Part shown: positions 48,435-56,801 of the stretch, one piece after another | Numbering within the stretch: position 1 is the first letter of the stretch | Layout of the letters: each line of letters starts with the position of its first letter | DNA from: Serpentinicella alkaliphila | GTDB taxonomy: Bacteria; Bacillota; Clostridia; Peptostreptococcales; Natronincolaceae | Direction of reading: 5' to 3' | Length of the DNA stretch: 64,000 nt | NCBI RefSeq assembly: GCF_018141405.1 | Contig: NZ_CP058648.1 | Span: forward strand, 2,309,001 to 2,373,000 | Program-made: the position numbers and the translations under genes | The notes under the pieces: generated by a model | What the model was told of the DNA's origin: nothing | What the model saw: the letters and a program-made list of their open reading frames with translations, nothing else | Databases searched by the model: none

Positions 48435-48569
48435 TTAAGCTTCCATCTGTATTAGGTGTTATTTTAACTAACATTTCATGAATAATATCAGGTGGTGTCG
48501 CTGACACGACCTGTAGAGTTAAAAGCAAAAAAACAAATATAGTTATTAATAAACGTTTAATTTTCATAA

Positions 48570-49949
48570 TCAGGCCTCCTTCAATGGACAACTTCCTTTA
48601 GTAGCAAAGTCTTTACGTATTTCTTTACAGGTTTTACTATTCCATATTTTATCCCAAGATTGGGCACGAATGTCCCCAAGAGATGGGCCTTTTAACCAAC
48701 TTTGACATGGTACAACCTCCCCAGTAGGTGTAATAGCCATGTTAGAGAGACAGGCACCACAAACAGGAGCACTTGGTAGGCCTAATTCAATTAGTTCCTC
48801 AGAGGATAACCAGCCTGGTGATGTAAATGAAATTTCCATTATTAGCTCCTTACATACAGAAACAGCTTCGCTTAAGATATCTTTAAGCTCAGTTTTATTC
48901 AAGGCTTTTCCAGTTCTTATTTGTTCTACAGCATTTCCAGTAGGAATTAGACTGGAACAACCAACACAATAAACTCCTAATTCATGAACAAATCGTATTA
49001 GACTTATATAATCTTTATTTCTAGAAACTAAAGGAGTATTGATACTTACGCTTAGGCCTACATCCATTGCATTTTTTATTCCCTGAATAGTTTTCTCCCA
49101 CGCACCCACTTTGCCAACTAAATCATCATGTATTTTAGGGTCATCAGAATAAAGTGTGATTTGTATTCCATCTAGACTTGCACTATGTAACTCATTAGCA
49201 AGCTCTTTAGTTAAATTATATCCACTTGTATTTAGTCTAGTTACAAACCAGGAAGAGTATTTTACCAATTCCACAATATCTGGACTTGTTAATGGCTCTC
49301 CACCTGTAAATGTAAGCATAGGAATCCCTGCATCTTTACATCTATCTATTATCTGTTTCCATTCTGAAGTTTCTAAAGGCTTTTCGATATCCATAAAATC
49401 ACCATAGTCAGCATAGCAGCAAACACATTCTAGAGGACAAGCTCGTTTACTATTTAGAGACATTGGGGCTAGAATAAGATCCATACGATGGGGTGCAGTC
49501 ATATATTGACTGTATTCTTCTAAATTCATTCCTATATTAGTTTCTGGAGGTATATATCCGTTGGTAGCTATGTTTACACCTAAAGTAATTATTTCTCTAA
49601 GATCAGATAAAATTAAGTTTTCTTCTGTTTTAGGATATAGCTCAAGTACTTTTGTAACAACAGTTTTTTCTATTAAATCAGTTTCATGTTCACTAATATG
49701 ACGCTTGTTCTTACAATGATTCTGTAACTCTTTAAAGAATATACGCAGAACTGTAGCCCATGAAGGACCAATAGGTAAGAACCATGTACCGTTAATAATA
49801 AGTTGACTAGGAGGGTCCTTAAGAATTAGTGGTTTGGGTGGTACTAAATGCATTCTTGCTGAGCCTGGCCCATCTGGATCTAGGGTTGCATGGGCAACAC
49901 CATCAAGCCAAGCTTTTCTTTTTCTATCATAATTTTTAAATAAACTCAT
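48570..49949 (-). CDS. Radical SAM protein with SPASM-like C-terminus, putative Cys-Ala protein maturase
   Basis: 459 residues. An N-terminal extension of ~165 residues (MHLVPPKPLILKDPPSQLII, then WFLPIGPSWATVLRIFF) precedes the radical SAM core: CPLECVCC (~173-180) gives C-x3-C-x2-C, and FTGGEP is the SAM-contact motif. The C-terminus holds a cysteine cluster (CGACLSNMAITPTGEVVPC, later CKEIRK and CPLKEA) like SPASM or twitch domains that bind extra clusters. Many peptide-modifying enzymes have this layout. It is immediately upstream of, and coupled to, the Cys-Ala protein gene, so that protein is the obvious substrate candidate. The reaction (thioether, other Cys chemistry, or something else) is not known. 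Confidence 0.85.
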   Translation of the reverse strand: MSLFKNYDRKRKAWLDGVAHATLDPDGPGSARMHLVPPKPLILKDPPSQLIINGTWFLPIGPSWATVLRIFFKELQNHCKNKRHISEHETDLIEKTVVTKVLELYPKTEENLILSDLREIITLGVNIATNGYIPPETNIGMNLEEYSQYMTAPHRMDLILAPMSLNSKRACPLECVCCYADYGDFMDIEKPLETSEWKQIIDRCKDAGIPMLTFTGGEPLTSPDIVELVKYSSWFVTRLNTSGYNLTKELANELHSASLDGIQITLYSDDPKIHDDLVGKVGAWEKTIQGIKNAMDVGLSVSINTPLVSRNKDYISLIRFVHELGVYCVGCSSLIPTGNAVEQIRTGKALNKTELKDILSEAVSVCKELIMEISFTSPGWLSSEELIELGLPSAPVCGACLSNMAITPTGEVVPCQSWLKGPSLGDIRAQSWDKIWNSKTCKEIRKDFATKGSCPLKEA

Positions 49950-50226
49950 TGTTTACCTCACTTTGTAAATGACATTATATATCTATATTTTACCATTTAT
50001 ACAAAAGATTTGAATGCCTTTTACGACATTTATTCATTTTTTTATTTGGTTAAAGCATAGTAAAAAGTGTACTAGATGTCTAAGACAAGCAATATAATTT
50101 AATAGATAGATAAGAATTAAATAATCTTATCTGATAGATTTTATTATTTATTTTCATTTCAAACTAGTTTTTATCATCGTTATAGTTAAACAAAATACTA
50201 TAATGATGAAAAAATAAAAGGGGAGG
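49950..50226. other. Divergent intergenic region
   Basis: 277 AT-rich bases between the radical SAM operon (minus) and the flavin lipoprotein cassette (plus). Both sets presumably have promoters here. No clear operator or RNA seen. Confidence 0.4.
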
Positions 50227-51003
50227 ATGATGAAAATTATGAAGAGGTATAAACCTGTTTCAATTGTACTTGTGGTATTACTTATGGTAACTATGATGAC
50301 TGGGTGTGTTAACACGACTCCAAGTAATAACAGTACACCTAGTACTCCAGAAGTTATTTTTGATGCAGCTCAATTTCCTAATTGGGTAGAAACTGAAGGT
50401 GTTTGGAGAACAGTTAATAATGGATCATTTAAAGAGGGAGCAGCATATGCACCAACACCTGAGGACTTAGCATCAATTATGAAACTTACAAGTCTAACTC
50501 CTACATCAAGAGGGTTTAACGATTACTTAATGGTAGTTCTTAAGGATGTAGATCAACAAGTAGATGTTGTTGGTGAAGGTAATGCACATGATGGAACAGT
50601 AACCGTTCTAGTATTTGGAGATAGACTTCTTCCTAAAGAAGAAAGTTTAGGAGGACATGATCAATCATTAGATAGAGGTTATTATAACGTGGGGATTGCA
50701 ACGGGATACTTAAATCTTGGAGCGATTAGTTATGGATATGGAACACATATGTTTATGACTACTGAATACACTAGAGGCGGGTCTACAAGAGAGTTAACAA
50801 CAGAGGAAGTATATTTAAAAGATAAGGGATATAAATATGTATTAGGATATGATCCATTAAAACGTGGGGACGAAAATCGTGCAGTAGAAGCCTATGGAAA
50901 TCTAAAATTTGTTTGTGCAGTTGTAATAGGAACGATGGATGAGACTGCTGAAACTAAGGTAACTGATAAGATATATCACGAGAACTGGGTCGTTGCTGAA
51001 TAA
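50227..51003 (+). CDS. Nitroreductase-like lipoprotein
   Basis: 258 residues with a lipoprotein signal (VVLLMVTMMTGC, lipobox MTGC). The mature part resembles the nitroreductase fold: TPTSRGFNDYLMVVL, TVLVFGDRLLP, DRGYYNVGIATGYLNLGAISYGYGTHMF. These recall SRRxxR-type FMN binding and the GxAxxxxxLxAxxxGxG helix of the family, with the classic N-terminal SRRSIR replaced by TPTSRG. It is the first gene of a three-lipoprotein set with ApbE and an FMN-binding protein, so an extracytoplasmic FMN-linked reductase is plausible. GGGAGG precedes ATG. Confidence 0.75.
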   Translation: MMKIMKRYKPVSIVLVVLLMVTMMTGCVNTTPSNNSTPSTPEVIFDAAQFPNWVETEGVWRTVNNGSFKEGAAYAPTPEDLASIMKLTSLTPTSRGFNDYLMVVLKDVDQQVDVVGEGNAHDGTVTVLVFGDRLLPKEESLGGHDQSLDRGYYNVGIATGYLNLGAISYGYGTHMFMTTEYTRGGSTRELTTEEVYLKDKGYKYVLGYDPLKRGDENRAVEAYGNLKFVCAVVIGTMDETAETKVTDKIYHENWVVAE

Positions 51004-51019
51004 TCTTAGTTAGAAAAAT

Positions 51020-51054
51020 ATAAGCACCGACTTTTGTAGGTGCTTATCCTTTTT
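51020..51054 (+). terminator. Hairpin after nitroreductase-like gene
   Basis: TAAGCACC / GGTGCTTA stem followed by CCTTTTT, a probable partial terminator inside the cassette. Confidence 0.65.
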
Positions 51055-51071
51055 AAGGGGGTAACTTTAGG

Positions 51072-52232
51072 ATGAAAAAGATTTCTGCTATATTATTTTG
51101 TATTATATTTATTATGATGGGATGTAATATAGGTAATAAAAGTACTGGGGAACTTACATCCAGAAGAAAAATAAGCTATGATCACTTTGGTACAGTAAGT
51201 TCAGTTATAGTATTTGACGATTTTTCAGCTCCCAAAGCTATAGAACGCTTTGAATCTACATGGCAGGAAATCAACAATATGCTTGAAGAATTAGATAAGG
51301 CAGCTAGTGTTAGTATTCCAGAAAGTGATATATATAGATTTAATATGATTAGATATGAGGAAAGTATTGAAATAAGCCCATTGACTGCGGAACTAATAAA
51401 GATATCTAAGGAAATGTATGAATTTACAAATGGAAAGTATAACCCCGCAGTATATAATTTAGTAGATTTATGGGGATTTACACCAAGATTTAATTATGTA
51501 AATCAAGTTAACGGGATGCCATATGATCGAAATAGAAATGATAATGGTAGTTTTAATCTCCCAGATAATAAATATATTGAGGCATTTCGAGAGCTCTCTG
51601 ACTTCGCAGGAGTAATTTTAAGTGGAAATGATAGTAGTGGTTATATACTTACTAAAAATATAAATGACATAGAAATTGACGGAGTCCTATACTCACTTAA
51701 AATCGATTTAGGTGGAATTGCTAAAGGTTACGCAGCAGATAAAGCGATAGAAATTTTAAAAATGAATGGCTATGAATATGGTTTTGTAAATGTTGGTCTT
51801 AGTAGCTTACAGTTATTGAAGCGAAATGTTTCTAATAAAGGTGCACCAGATGATAATATGTGGGGCATAACTGTTTCAAATCCAAATAATAAAACAGAAA
51901 AATACTTAACTATATTTGATAAAAATACTGGGATTTCTACTAGTGGCACCTATGATTTAAGCTATTTCTTAGATGGGAGAGAATACAGCCATATCATTAA
52001 TCCGTATACTGGAGAGCCTACTACTAGCAGTATCTTAGCTGTATCTATATTAGGTAATAAGTCCAGCGAGGCAGATGCAATCTCAACAGCACTATGTACT
52101 ATGGCAGAAGAGGAAGCTATAGATTTTATGAATACATATTTAGATCATTATAAAGTTGCTTTAATAATAATGGATGGTAAGGATCTTAAGCTAGTGACAA
52201 ATATGAAGGAAGAGGATTATATAGTACATTAA
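51072..52232 (+). CDS. apbE: FAD:protein FMN transferase (ApbE), lipoprotein
   Basis: 386 residues with a lipobox (FIIMMGC). ApbE attaches FMN through a phosphoester bond to Ser/Thr of target proteins outside the membrane. Motifs: NPAVYNLVDLWGF, the metal-binding KIDLGGIAKGYAADKAIEIL, GFVNVGL in place of the usual GNVGGD-type site, HIINPYTGEPTT and AVSILGNKSSEADAISTAL. The glycine-rich VNVGLSSL is slightly atypical. The gene is directly upstream of an FMN-binding lipoprotein that carries the target motif. Confidence 0.92.
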   Translation: MKKISAILFCIIFIMMGCNIGNKSTGELTSRRKISYDHFGTVSSVIVFDDFSAPKAIERFESTWQEINNMLEELDKAASVSIPESDIYRFNMIRYEESIEISPLTAELIKISKEMYEFTNGKYNPAVYNLVDLWGFTPRFNYVNQVNGMPYDRNRNDNGSFNLPDNKYIEAFRELSDFAGVILSGNDSSGYILTKNINDIEIDGVLYSLKIDLGGIAKGYAADKAIEILKMNGYEYGFVNVGLSSLQLLKRNVSNKGAPDDNMWGITVSNPNNKTEKYLTIFDKNTGISTSGTYDLSYFLDGREYSHIINPYTGEPTTSSILAVSILGNKSSEADAISTALCTMAEEEAIDFMNTYLDHYKVALIIMDGKDLKLVTNMKEEDYIVH

Positions 52233-52275
52233 CTTTAAATATAACTCTAGTTCGGTAAATTATCAGGGAGGAGTA

Positions 52276-52671
52276 ATGATGAAAAGTATCTATGGAATTA
52301 AAGGGATAGCATTAATAATTATACTTTTGTTGTTATTAACAGCTTGTTCTTCAGGGGATAAAAAAGAAGTTTTTGTACCGTCATATACAGCAGGTACATA
52401 TACTTCTGAACAACTAGGTTTTAATGGTCCTGTAGTAATTGAAGTAACTTTTACAGAAGATTCCATAGCGGAGATAGTAGTTGTAAGTAATGTTGAAACA
52501 GATTATATTGCAGGACCAGCTCTAGAGGGAATACCTGCAGCTATTATAGAAAATCAGAGATTAAAAGTTGATACTGTATCAGGTGCAACATATACAAGTA
52601 AAGCAATTTTGAAAGCTGTGGAAGACTGTATAATACAAGCAGGGGAAAATGCTGAAGAGTTATCTAAGTAA
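52276..52671 (+). CDS. FMN-binding-domain lipoprotein, ApbE target
   Basis: 131 residues, lipobox LTAC, then an FMN-bind domain. VDTVSGATYTSKAIL contains the SGATxTS flavinylation motif, whose threonine (in SGAT) receives FMN from ApbE. Together with the two preceding lipoproteins it forms an extracytoplasmic electron-transfer unit. No membrane-spanning electron donor (Rnf- or PplAB-like) lies in the window, so the source of electrons is unclear. GGGAGG precedes ATG. Confidence 0.92.
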   Translation: MMKSIYGIKGIALIIILLLLLTACSSGDKKEVFVPSYTAGTYTSEQLGFNGPVVIEVTFTEDSIAEIVVVSNVETDYIAGPALEGIPAAIIENQRLKVDTVSGATYTSKAILKAVEDCIIQAGENAEELSK

Positions 52672-52978
52672 ATATGAATTAGTATTGATTTGATTAATTA
52701 TAGTTCAAATTTTAATATTAAGGTTTGTAGAGTTAAGTATATTCTACAGACCTTATTTTATTTTGTATATTAAGTCTTAATAAATTAATAAACAAATTGA
52801 ATTATATAGTTTTAAAATACATATGATAAGGTAAATCTGTGTATGAAGTGAATTTGAATTATTTATAAATATACACTTGCGCGAAATAATATTCAAAAAG
52901 AAGTAGCATATTTAAAATTAACCTGCTATAATTATTTAAAATATATTATATTTATTCATTTGAAAAGGAGAATGATAA
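52672..52978. other. Intergenic region, includes terminator
   Basis: 307 bases before carB. AAGGTTTGTAGA / TCTACAGACCTT followed by ATTTTATTTT (52719-52760) terminates the lipoprotein cassette. The rest is AT-rich with no recognisable PyrR site or riboswitch. Confidence 0.6.
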
Positions 52979-55900
52979 ATGCCAAAACGTACAGATATCA
53001 ACAAAATAATGATCATTGGATCGGGACCTATTATAATCGGACAGGCTTGTGAATTTGATTATTCTGGAACTCAAGCTTGTAAAGCCCTAAGAAACTTAGG
53101 CTATAAAATAGTACTAGTAAATTCAAATCCTGCAACAATTATGACAGATCCAGGCATGGCTGATGCTACATATATAGAACCACTAAATGTAAAAAGATTA
53201 ACTGAAATTATTGAAAAAGAAAGACCAGATGCACTACTTCCTAATTTAGGTGGTCAATCTGCTCTTAATCTTTGTGTAGAGCTTTTTAAGGCAGGAGTAT
53301 TAGAAAAGTTTGCAGTACAAGTAATTGGAGTGCAAGTCGATGCTATCGAAAGAGGAGAAGATAGAATCGCTTTTAAAGAGACTATGAATAAACTAGGCAT
53401 AGAAATGGCTAGAAGCTTTCCTGCATATAGTGTAGAAGAAGCTGAAAATATAGTTAAAGAGCTAGGTTTCCCAGTTGTAATTAGACCTGCATACACAATG
53501 GGTGGAACAGGTGGAGGTTTAGTTTATAACACCGAAGAGTTAATTAACATAGTTAAAAGAGGGATAGCTGCTTCCATAGTAGGTCAGGTACTAATAGAAG
53601 AGTCGGTTTTAGGATGGGAAGAACTAGAATTAGAGGTAGTAAGAGATTCTAAAAACCAAATGATAACCGTATGTTTTATAGAAAATGTTGACGCTGTAGG
53701 AGTACATACAGGTGACTCATTTTGTACAGCTCCTATGCTAACAATAAGTGAAGAGCTACAACAAAAACTACAGAAACATGCCCATGATATAGTAGAAGCA
53801 ATTGGTGTAATTGGAGGTACTAATGTACAATTTGCTCATGATCCTAAAACAGGTAGGGTGGTTGTTATTGAAATTAACCCTAGGGCCTCAAGATCATCTG
53901 CACTAGCTTCTAAGGCTACAGGTTTCCCAATAGCTTTAGTATCATCAATGTTGGCTTCGGGTTTAACTTTAGATGAAATTCCTTATTGGAGAGATGGTAC
54001 TTTAGAGAAATATACACCATCAGGAGATTATGTAGTAGTTAAATTCGCTAGGTGGGCATTTGAAAAGTTCAAAGAAGCTCATGATAAACTAGGAACACAA
54101 ATGAAGGCTGTTGGAGAGGTAATGAGTATAGGTAAAAACTATAAGGAGGCTTTCCAAAAAGCCATCCGTTCTTTAGAAACTAATCGACACGGGTTAGGTT
54201 TTGTTAAAAACTACAACTCAAAGTCTTTAGAAGAGCTATTAGGGATGTTAGTAGAACCTTCAAGTGAACGTCAATTTATTATGTATGAGGCCTTAAGAAA
54301 AGGGGCTACAGTTGAAGAACTTCATAAATTAACATATATTAAAGCATGGTTTATTCAGCAAATGAAGGAGTTAGTAGAGTTAGAGGAGGAAATGTTAAAG
54401 TATAAAAACAATAGTCTACCTGATGATTTACTAATTCAGGCCAAAAAAGATGGATTTGCAGATAAATATATTGCTAAGTTATTAAACCAACCAGAAGATA
54501 AAATAAGAAGTCAAAGAATTGGTCTAGGAATCTCTGAGGCGTGGGAACCAGTTCCTGTGAGTGGAGTTGACAATGCAGCTTACTATTATTCAACCTATAA
54601 TGCTGAGGATAAAACTACAGCTACAGATAAACAAAAGGTAATGATTTTAGGTGGTGGGCCTAATAGAATAGGTCAGGGTATAGAGTTTGACTATTGTTGC
54701 GTGCATACAGCTCTTACACTAAGAGAATTAGGATATGAAACAATTATCGTTAACTGTAACCCAGAAACTGTTTCAACGGACTATGACACTTCAGATAAAC
54801 TATATTTTGAGCCTCTGACAGTAGAGGATGTATTAAGTATATACCATAAAGAAAAGCCATTAGGAGTTATTGTTCAGTTTGGTGGTCAAACCCCATTAAA
54901 TATTGCAGGGGAGCTTGAAAAGGCAGGAGTTAATATTTTAGGAACCTCACTTGAAACAATTAATTTAGCTGAGGATAGAGATCAGTTTAGATTAATGATG
55001 GAAAAATTAGAAATCCCTATGCCAGAATCAGGTATGGCTAGTGATTTAGAACAAGCAATAACAGTAGCTAATAAAATTGGATATCCATTAATGGTTAGAC
55101 CTTCATTCGTTCTTGGTGGAAGAGGTATGGAAATTATATATGACGAGGAAATGTTAAAAACATATATAAATAACTCAACAGATATAGCTCCAGAGTCACC
55201 AATATTAATAGATAAATTTTTAGATAATGCCATAGAGGCAGAGGCAGATGCTATTTCAGACGGAAGTAATGTTTTCGTTCCTGCAGTAATGGAGCATATT
55301 GAATATGCAGGAGTACATTCAGGAGACTCTGCATGTGTTATTCCACCGATTACTATACCAGAGGAGCATATAAAAACTATTAATGAGTATACGAAAAAAA
55401 TTGCCCGGGAACTAAATGTAATAGGTCTTATGAATATACAATATGCCATTGCAGATGGTAAAGTATACGTATTAGAGGCGAATCCAAGAGCTTCTAGAAC
55501 AGTTCCTCTAGTTTCAAAAATCTGCAATATTTCAATGGCAAAAATTGCGACAGAAATTATTATGGATAAAGTAACTAACTCAAACAAAGAAATCGTAGCT
55601 AATTTAAAAGAAGTAAAAGTTCCATACTATGGAGTAAAGGAAGCAGTATTCCCATTTAATATGTTCCCGGAAATCGATCCACTACTAGGACCGGAAATGA
55701 AATCTACTGGGGAAGTATTAGGTATGGGTGATTCCTTCGGATTTGCTTTCTATAAGGCACAGGAAGGAACTCAGGTTTCATTACCTACTCAGGGATCTGT
55801 ATTAATTACAGTAAGAGAAGAGGATAGAGAAGCAATATTAGAAGCAGCGCAAAAGTTTGCTCAAATTGGATTTGAAATTAAGGCTACAGAGGGAACAAGT

Positions 55901-56209
55901 AAGTTCTTAGCTGATAAGGGAATCCAATCAACTGTTGTTAAAAAGCTTCATGAGGGAAGACCAAACATTTTAGATATAATAACCAATAAAGAGGTAAACT
56001 TAGTTATAAATACACCTCTTGAAAGTAAGGATAGTAATGAGGATGACTCATACATTAGAAAGGCTGCTATTAGACATAAAATTCCATACATTACAACAAC
56101 TGCTGCAGCAATTGCAAGTGCAAAAGGAATTGAGTCATACATTGAAAACAGCAAAGGAAACAAACAAATTAAGAATCTTCAAGAATATCACCAAAGCATA
56201 CAATTTTAA
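52979..56209 (+). CDS. carB: Carbamoyl-phosphate synthase large subunit
   Basis: 1076 residues, the full length. Two tandem ATP-grasp halves (PIIIGQACEFDYSGTQACKAL and GPNRIGQGIEFDYCCVHTAL mark them), INPRASRSSALASKATGFP and ANPRASRTVPLVSKICN near each half's end, then the C-terminal allosteric MGS-like domain (DKGIQSTVVKKLHEGRPNI). It makes carbamoyl phosphate for pyrimidines and arginine using ammonia from CarA. No carA is adjacent, nor any pyr or arg gene. AAAGGAGAATGATAA precedes the start. Confidence 0.97.
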   Translation: MPKRTDINKIMIIGSGPIIIGQACEFDYSGTQACKALRNLGYKIVLVNSNPATIMTDPGMADATYIEPLNVKRLTEIIEKERPDALLPNLGGQSALNLCVELFKAGVLEKFAVQVIGVQVDAIERGEDRIAFKETMNKLGIEMARSFPAYSVEEAENIVKELGFPVVIRPAYTMGGTGGGLVYNTEELINIVKRGIAASIVGQVLIEESVLGWEELELEVVRDSKNQMITVCFIENVDAVGVHTGDSFCTAPMLTISEELQQKLQKHAHDIVEAIGVIGGTNVQFAHDPKTGRVVVIEINPRASRSSALASKATGFPIALVSSMLASGLTLDEIPYWRDGTLEKYTPSGDYVVVKFARWAFEKFKEAHDKLGTQMKAVGEVMSIGKNYKEAFQKAIRSLETNRHGLGFVKNYNSKSLEELLGMLVEPSSERQFIMYEALRKGATVEELHKLTYIKAWFIQQMKELVELEEEMLKYKNNSLPDDLLIQAKKDGFADKYIAKLLNQPEDKIRSQRIGLGISEAWEPVPVSGVDNAAYYYSTYNAEDKTTATDKQKVMILGGGPNRIGQGIEFDYCCVHTALTLRELGYETIIVNCNPETVSTDYDTSDKLYFEPLTVEDVLSIYHKEKPLGVIVQFGGQTPLNIAGELEKAGVNILGTSLETINLAEDRDQFRLMMEKLEIPMPESGMASDLEQAITVANKIGYPLMVRPSFVLGGRGMEIIYDEEMLKTYINNSTDIAPESPILIDKFLDNAIEAEADAISDGSNVFVPAVMEHIEYAGVHSGDSACVIPPITIPEEHIKTINEYTKKIARELNVIGLMNIQYAIADGKVYVLEANPRASRTVPLVSKICNISMAKIATEIIMDKVTNSNKEIVANLKEVKVPYYGVKEAVFPFNMFPEIDPLLGPEMKSTGEVLGMGDSFGFAFYKAQEGTQVSLPTQGSVLITVREEDREAILEAAQKFAQIGFEIKATEGTSKFLADKGIQSTVVKKLHEGRPNILDIITNKEVNLVINTPLESKDSNEDDSYIRKAAIRHKIPYITTTAAAIASAKGIESYIENSKGNKQIKNLQEYHQSIQF

Positions 56210-56262
56210 AAATCCTTTGTTAAAGAAAAAGTAATAAAGTAAAATATAAGTTATAAATAAAG

Positions 56263-56302
56263 AAAGATAGAGCCCTTAGAAAATAAGGGTTCTATCTTTT
56301 AA
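56263..56302. terminator. Terminator between carB and MaoC-like gene
   Basis: GATAGAGCCCTTA / TAAGGGTTCTATC stem with T-run on both strands, between convergent genes. Confidence 0.85.
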
Positions 56303-56305
56303 AAC

Positions 56306-56725
56306 TTACTCATGCATTACTATTCCATATCCTTCAGTTACTAGCTTCCCATCTTGATTATGTACTTCCATTTTAACTTTAATTCTTCTCTTTTCTTCAT
56401 TTTTTTCAACTATTTCACCTGAGGCTGTGAGCGTGTCACCAATGAAAACTGGTGCAAGAAATTTTAGTTCTTGAGACACATATATAGAACCAACCCCCAT
56501 TAACTTATTGCCAACTAATGCAGAAATAATACCAGCGCTAATTACTCCATGGGCAATTCTTTTTTTGAAACGAGTAGTACCAGCGTACTCTTCATTCATA
56601 TGTACCGGATTAACATCACCTGTAAGTTCAGAAAACTTTTGGACATCCTCTTCATTTATTTGCTTTGTAAAGCTATCTTTATAACCTATTTGAAAAATAT
56701 CAAAGTTAGTCTTTTCGAAAGCCAT
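56306..56725 (-). CDS. MaoC-like (R)-specific enoyl-CoA hydratase
   Basis: 139-residue single hotdog protein with the hydratase signature FSELTGDVNPVHMNEEYAG (D and H catalytic) and IAHGVISAGIISALVG. It hydrates enoyl-CoA to (R)-3-hydroxyacyl-CoA. ATG 56725 follows GAGGGGG by nine bases; an ATG upstream is separated by that ribosome site and is not used. Monocistronic here. Confidence 0.9.
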   Translation of the reverse strand: MAFEKTNFDIFQIGYKDSFTKQINEEDVQKFSELTGDVNPVHMNEEYAGTTRFKKRIAHGVISAGIISALVGNKLMGVGSIYVSQELKFLAPVFIGDTLTASGEIVEKNEEKRRIKVKMEVHNQDGKLVTEGYGIVMHE

Positions 56726-56801
56726 AATAATCCCCCTCATAAATATAGTTAACTTAAATATATTGTTAATTATACCATATATTACAAATAGAATTTTGGG
56801 T

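Larger units (their letters stand above)
45659..48567 (-). pseudogene. Membrane protein with cytosolic Cys-Ala-repeat tail, split by an IS element
   Basis: Without the insertion this gene encodes about 305 residues. Signal sequence (MKIKRLLITIFVFLLLTLQ, ~1-23), an extracytoplasmic beta-rich region of ~195 residues, one membrane helix (FIITAIFILVIVIILFILI), then a ~70-residue Gly/Ser/Arg-rich tail containing GCACACACACACAVGGRVGCSERGY-type sequence: six consecutive Cys-Ala pairs (plus-strand 45734-45769), then a seventh Cys. By topology the tail is cytosolic. Codons for Cys and Ala vary, so the repeat is kept as protein. Element C (46444-48340) and its 94-bp duplication interrupt codon ~78 onward; the fragment 45659-46306 lacks a signal and is probably silent. 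The gene starts three bases after the upstream radical SAM gene's stop, with its ribosome site inside that gene. Confidence 0.85.

Noticed and set aside
48739-49407. Plus-strand ORFs opposite the radical SAM gene
   Set aside because: No ribosome sites, no recognised motifs; the minus-strand frame has all radical SAM motifs.
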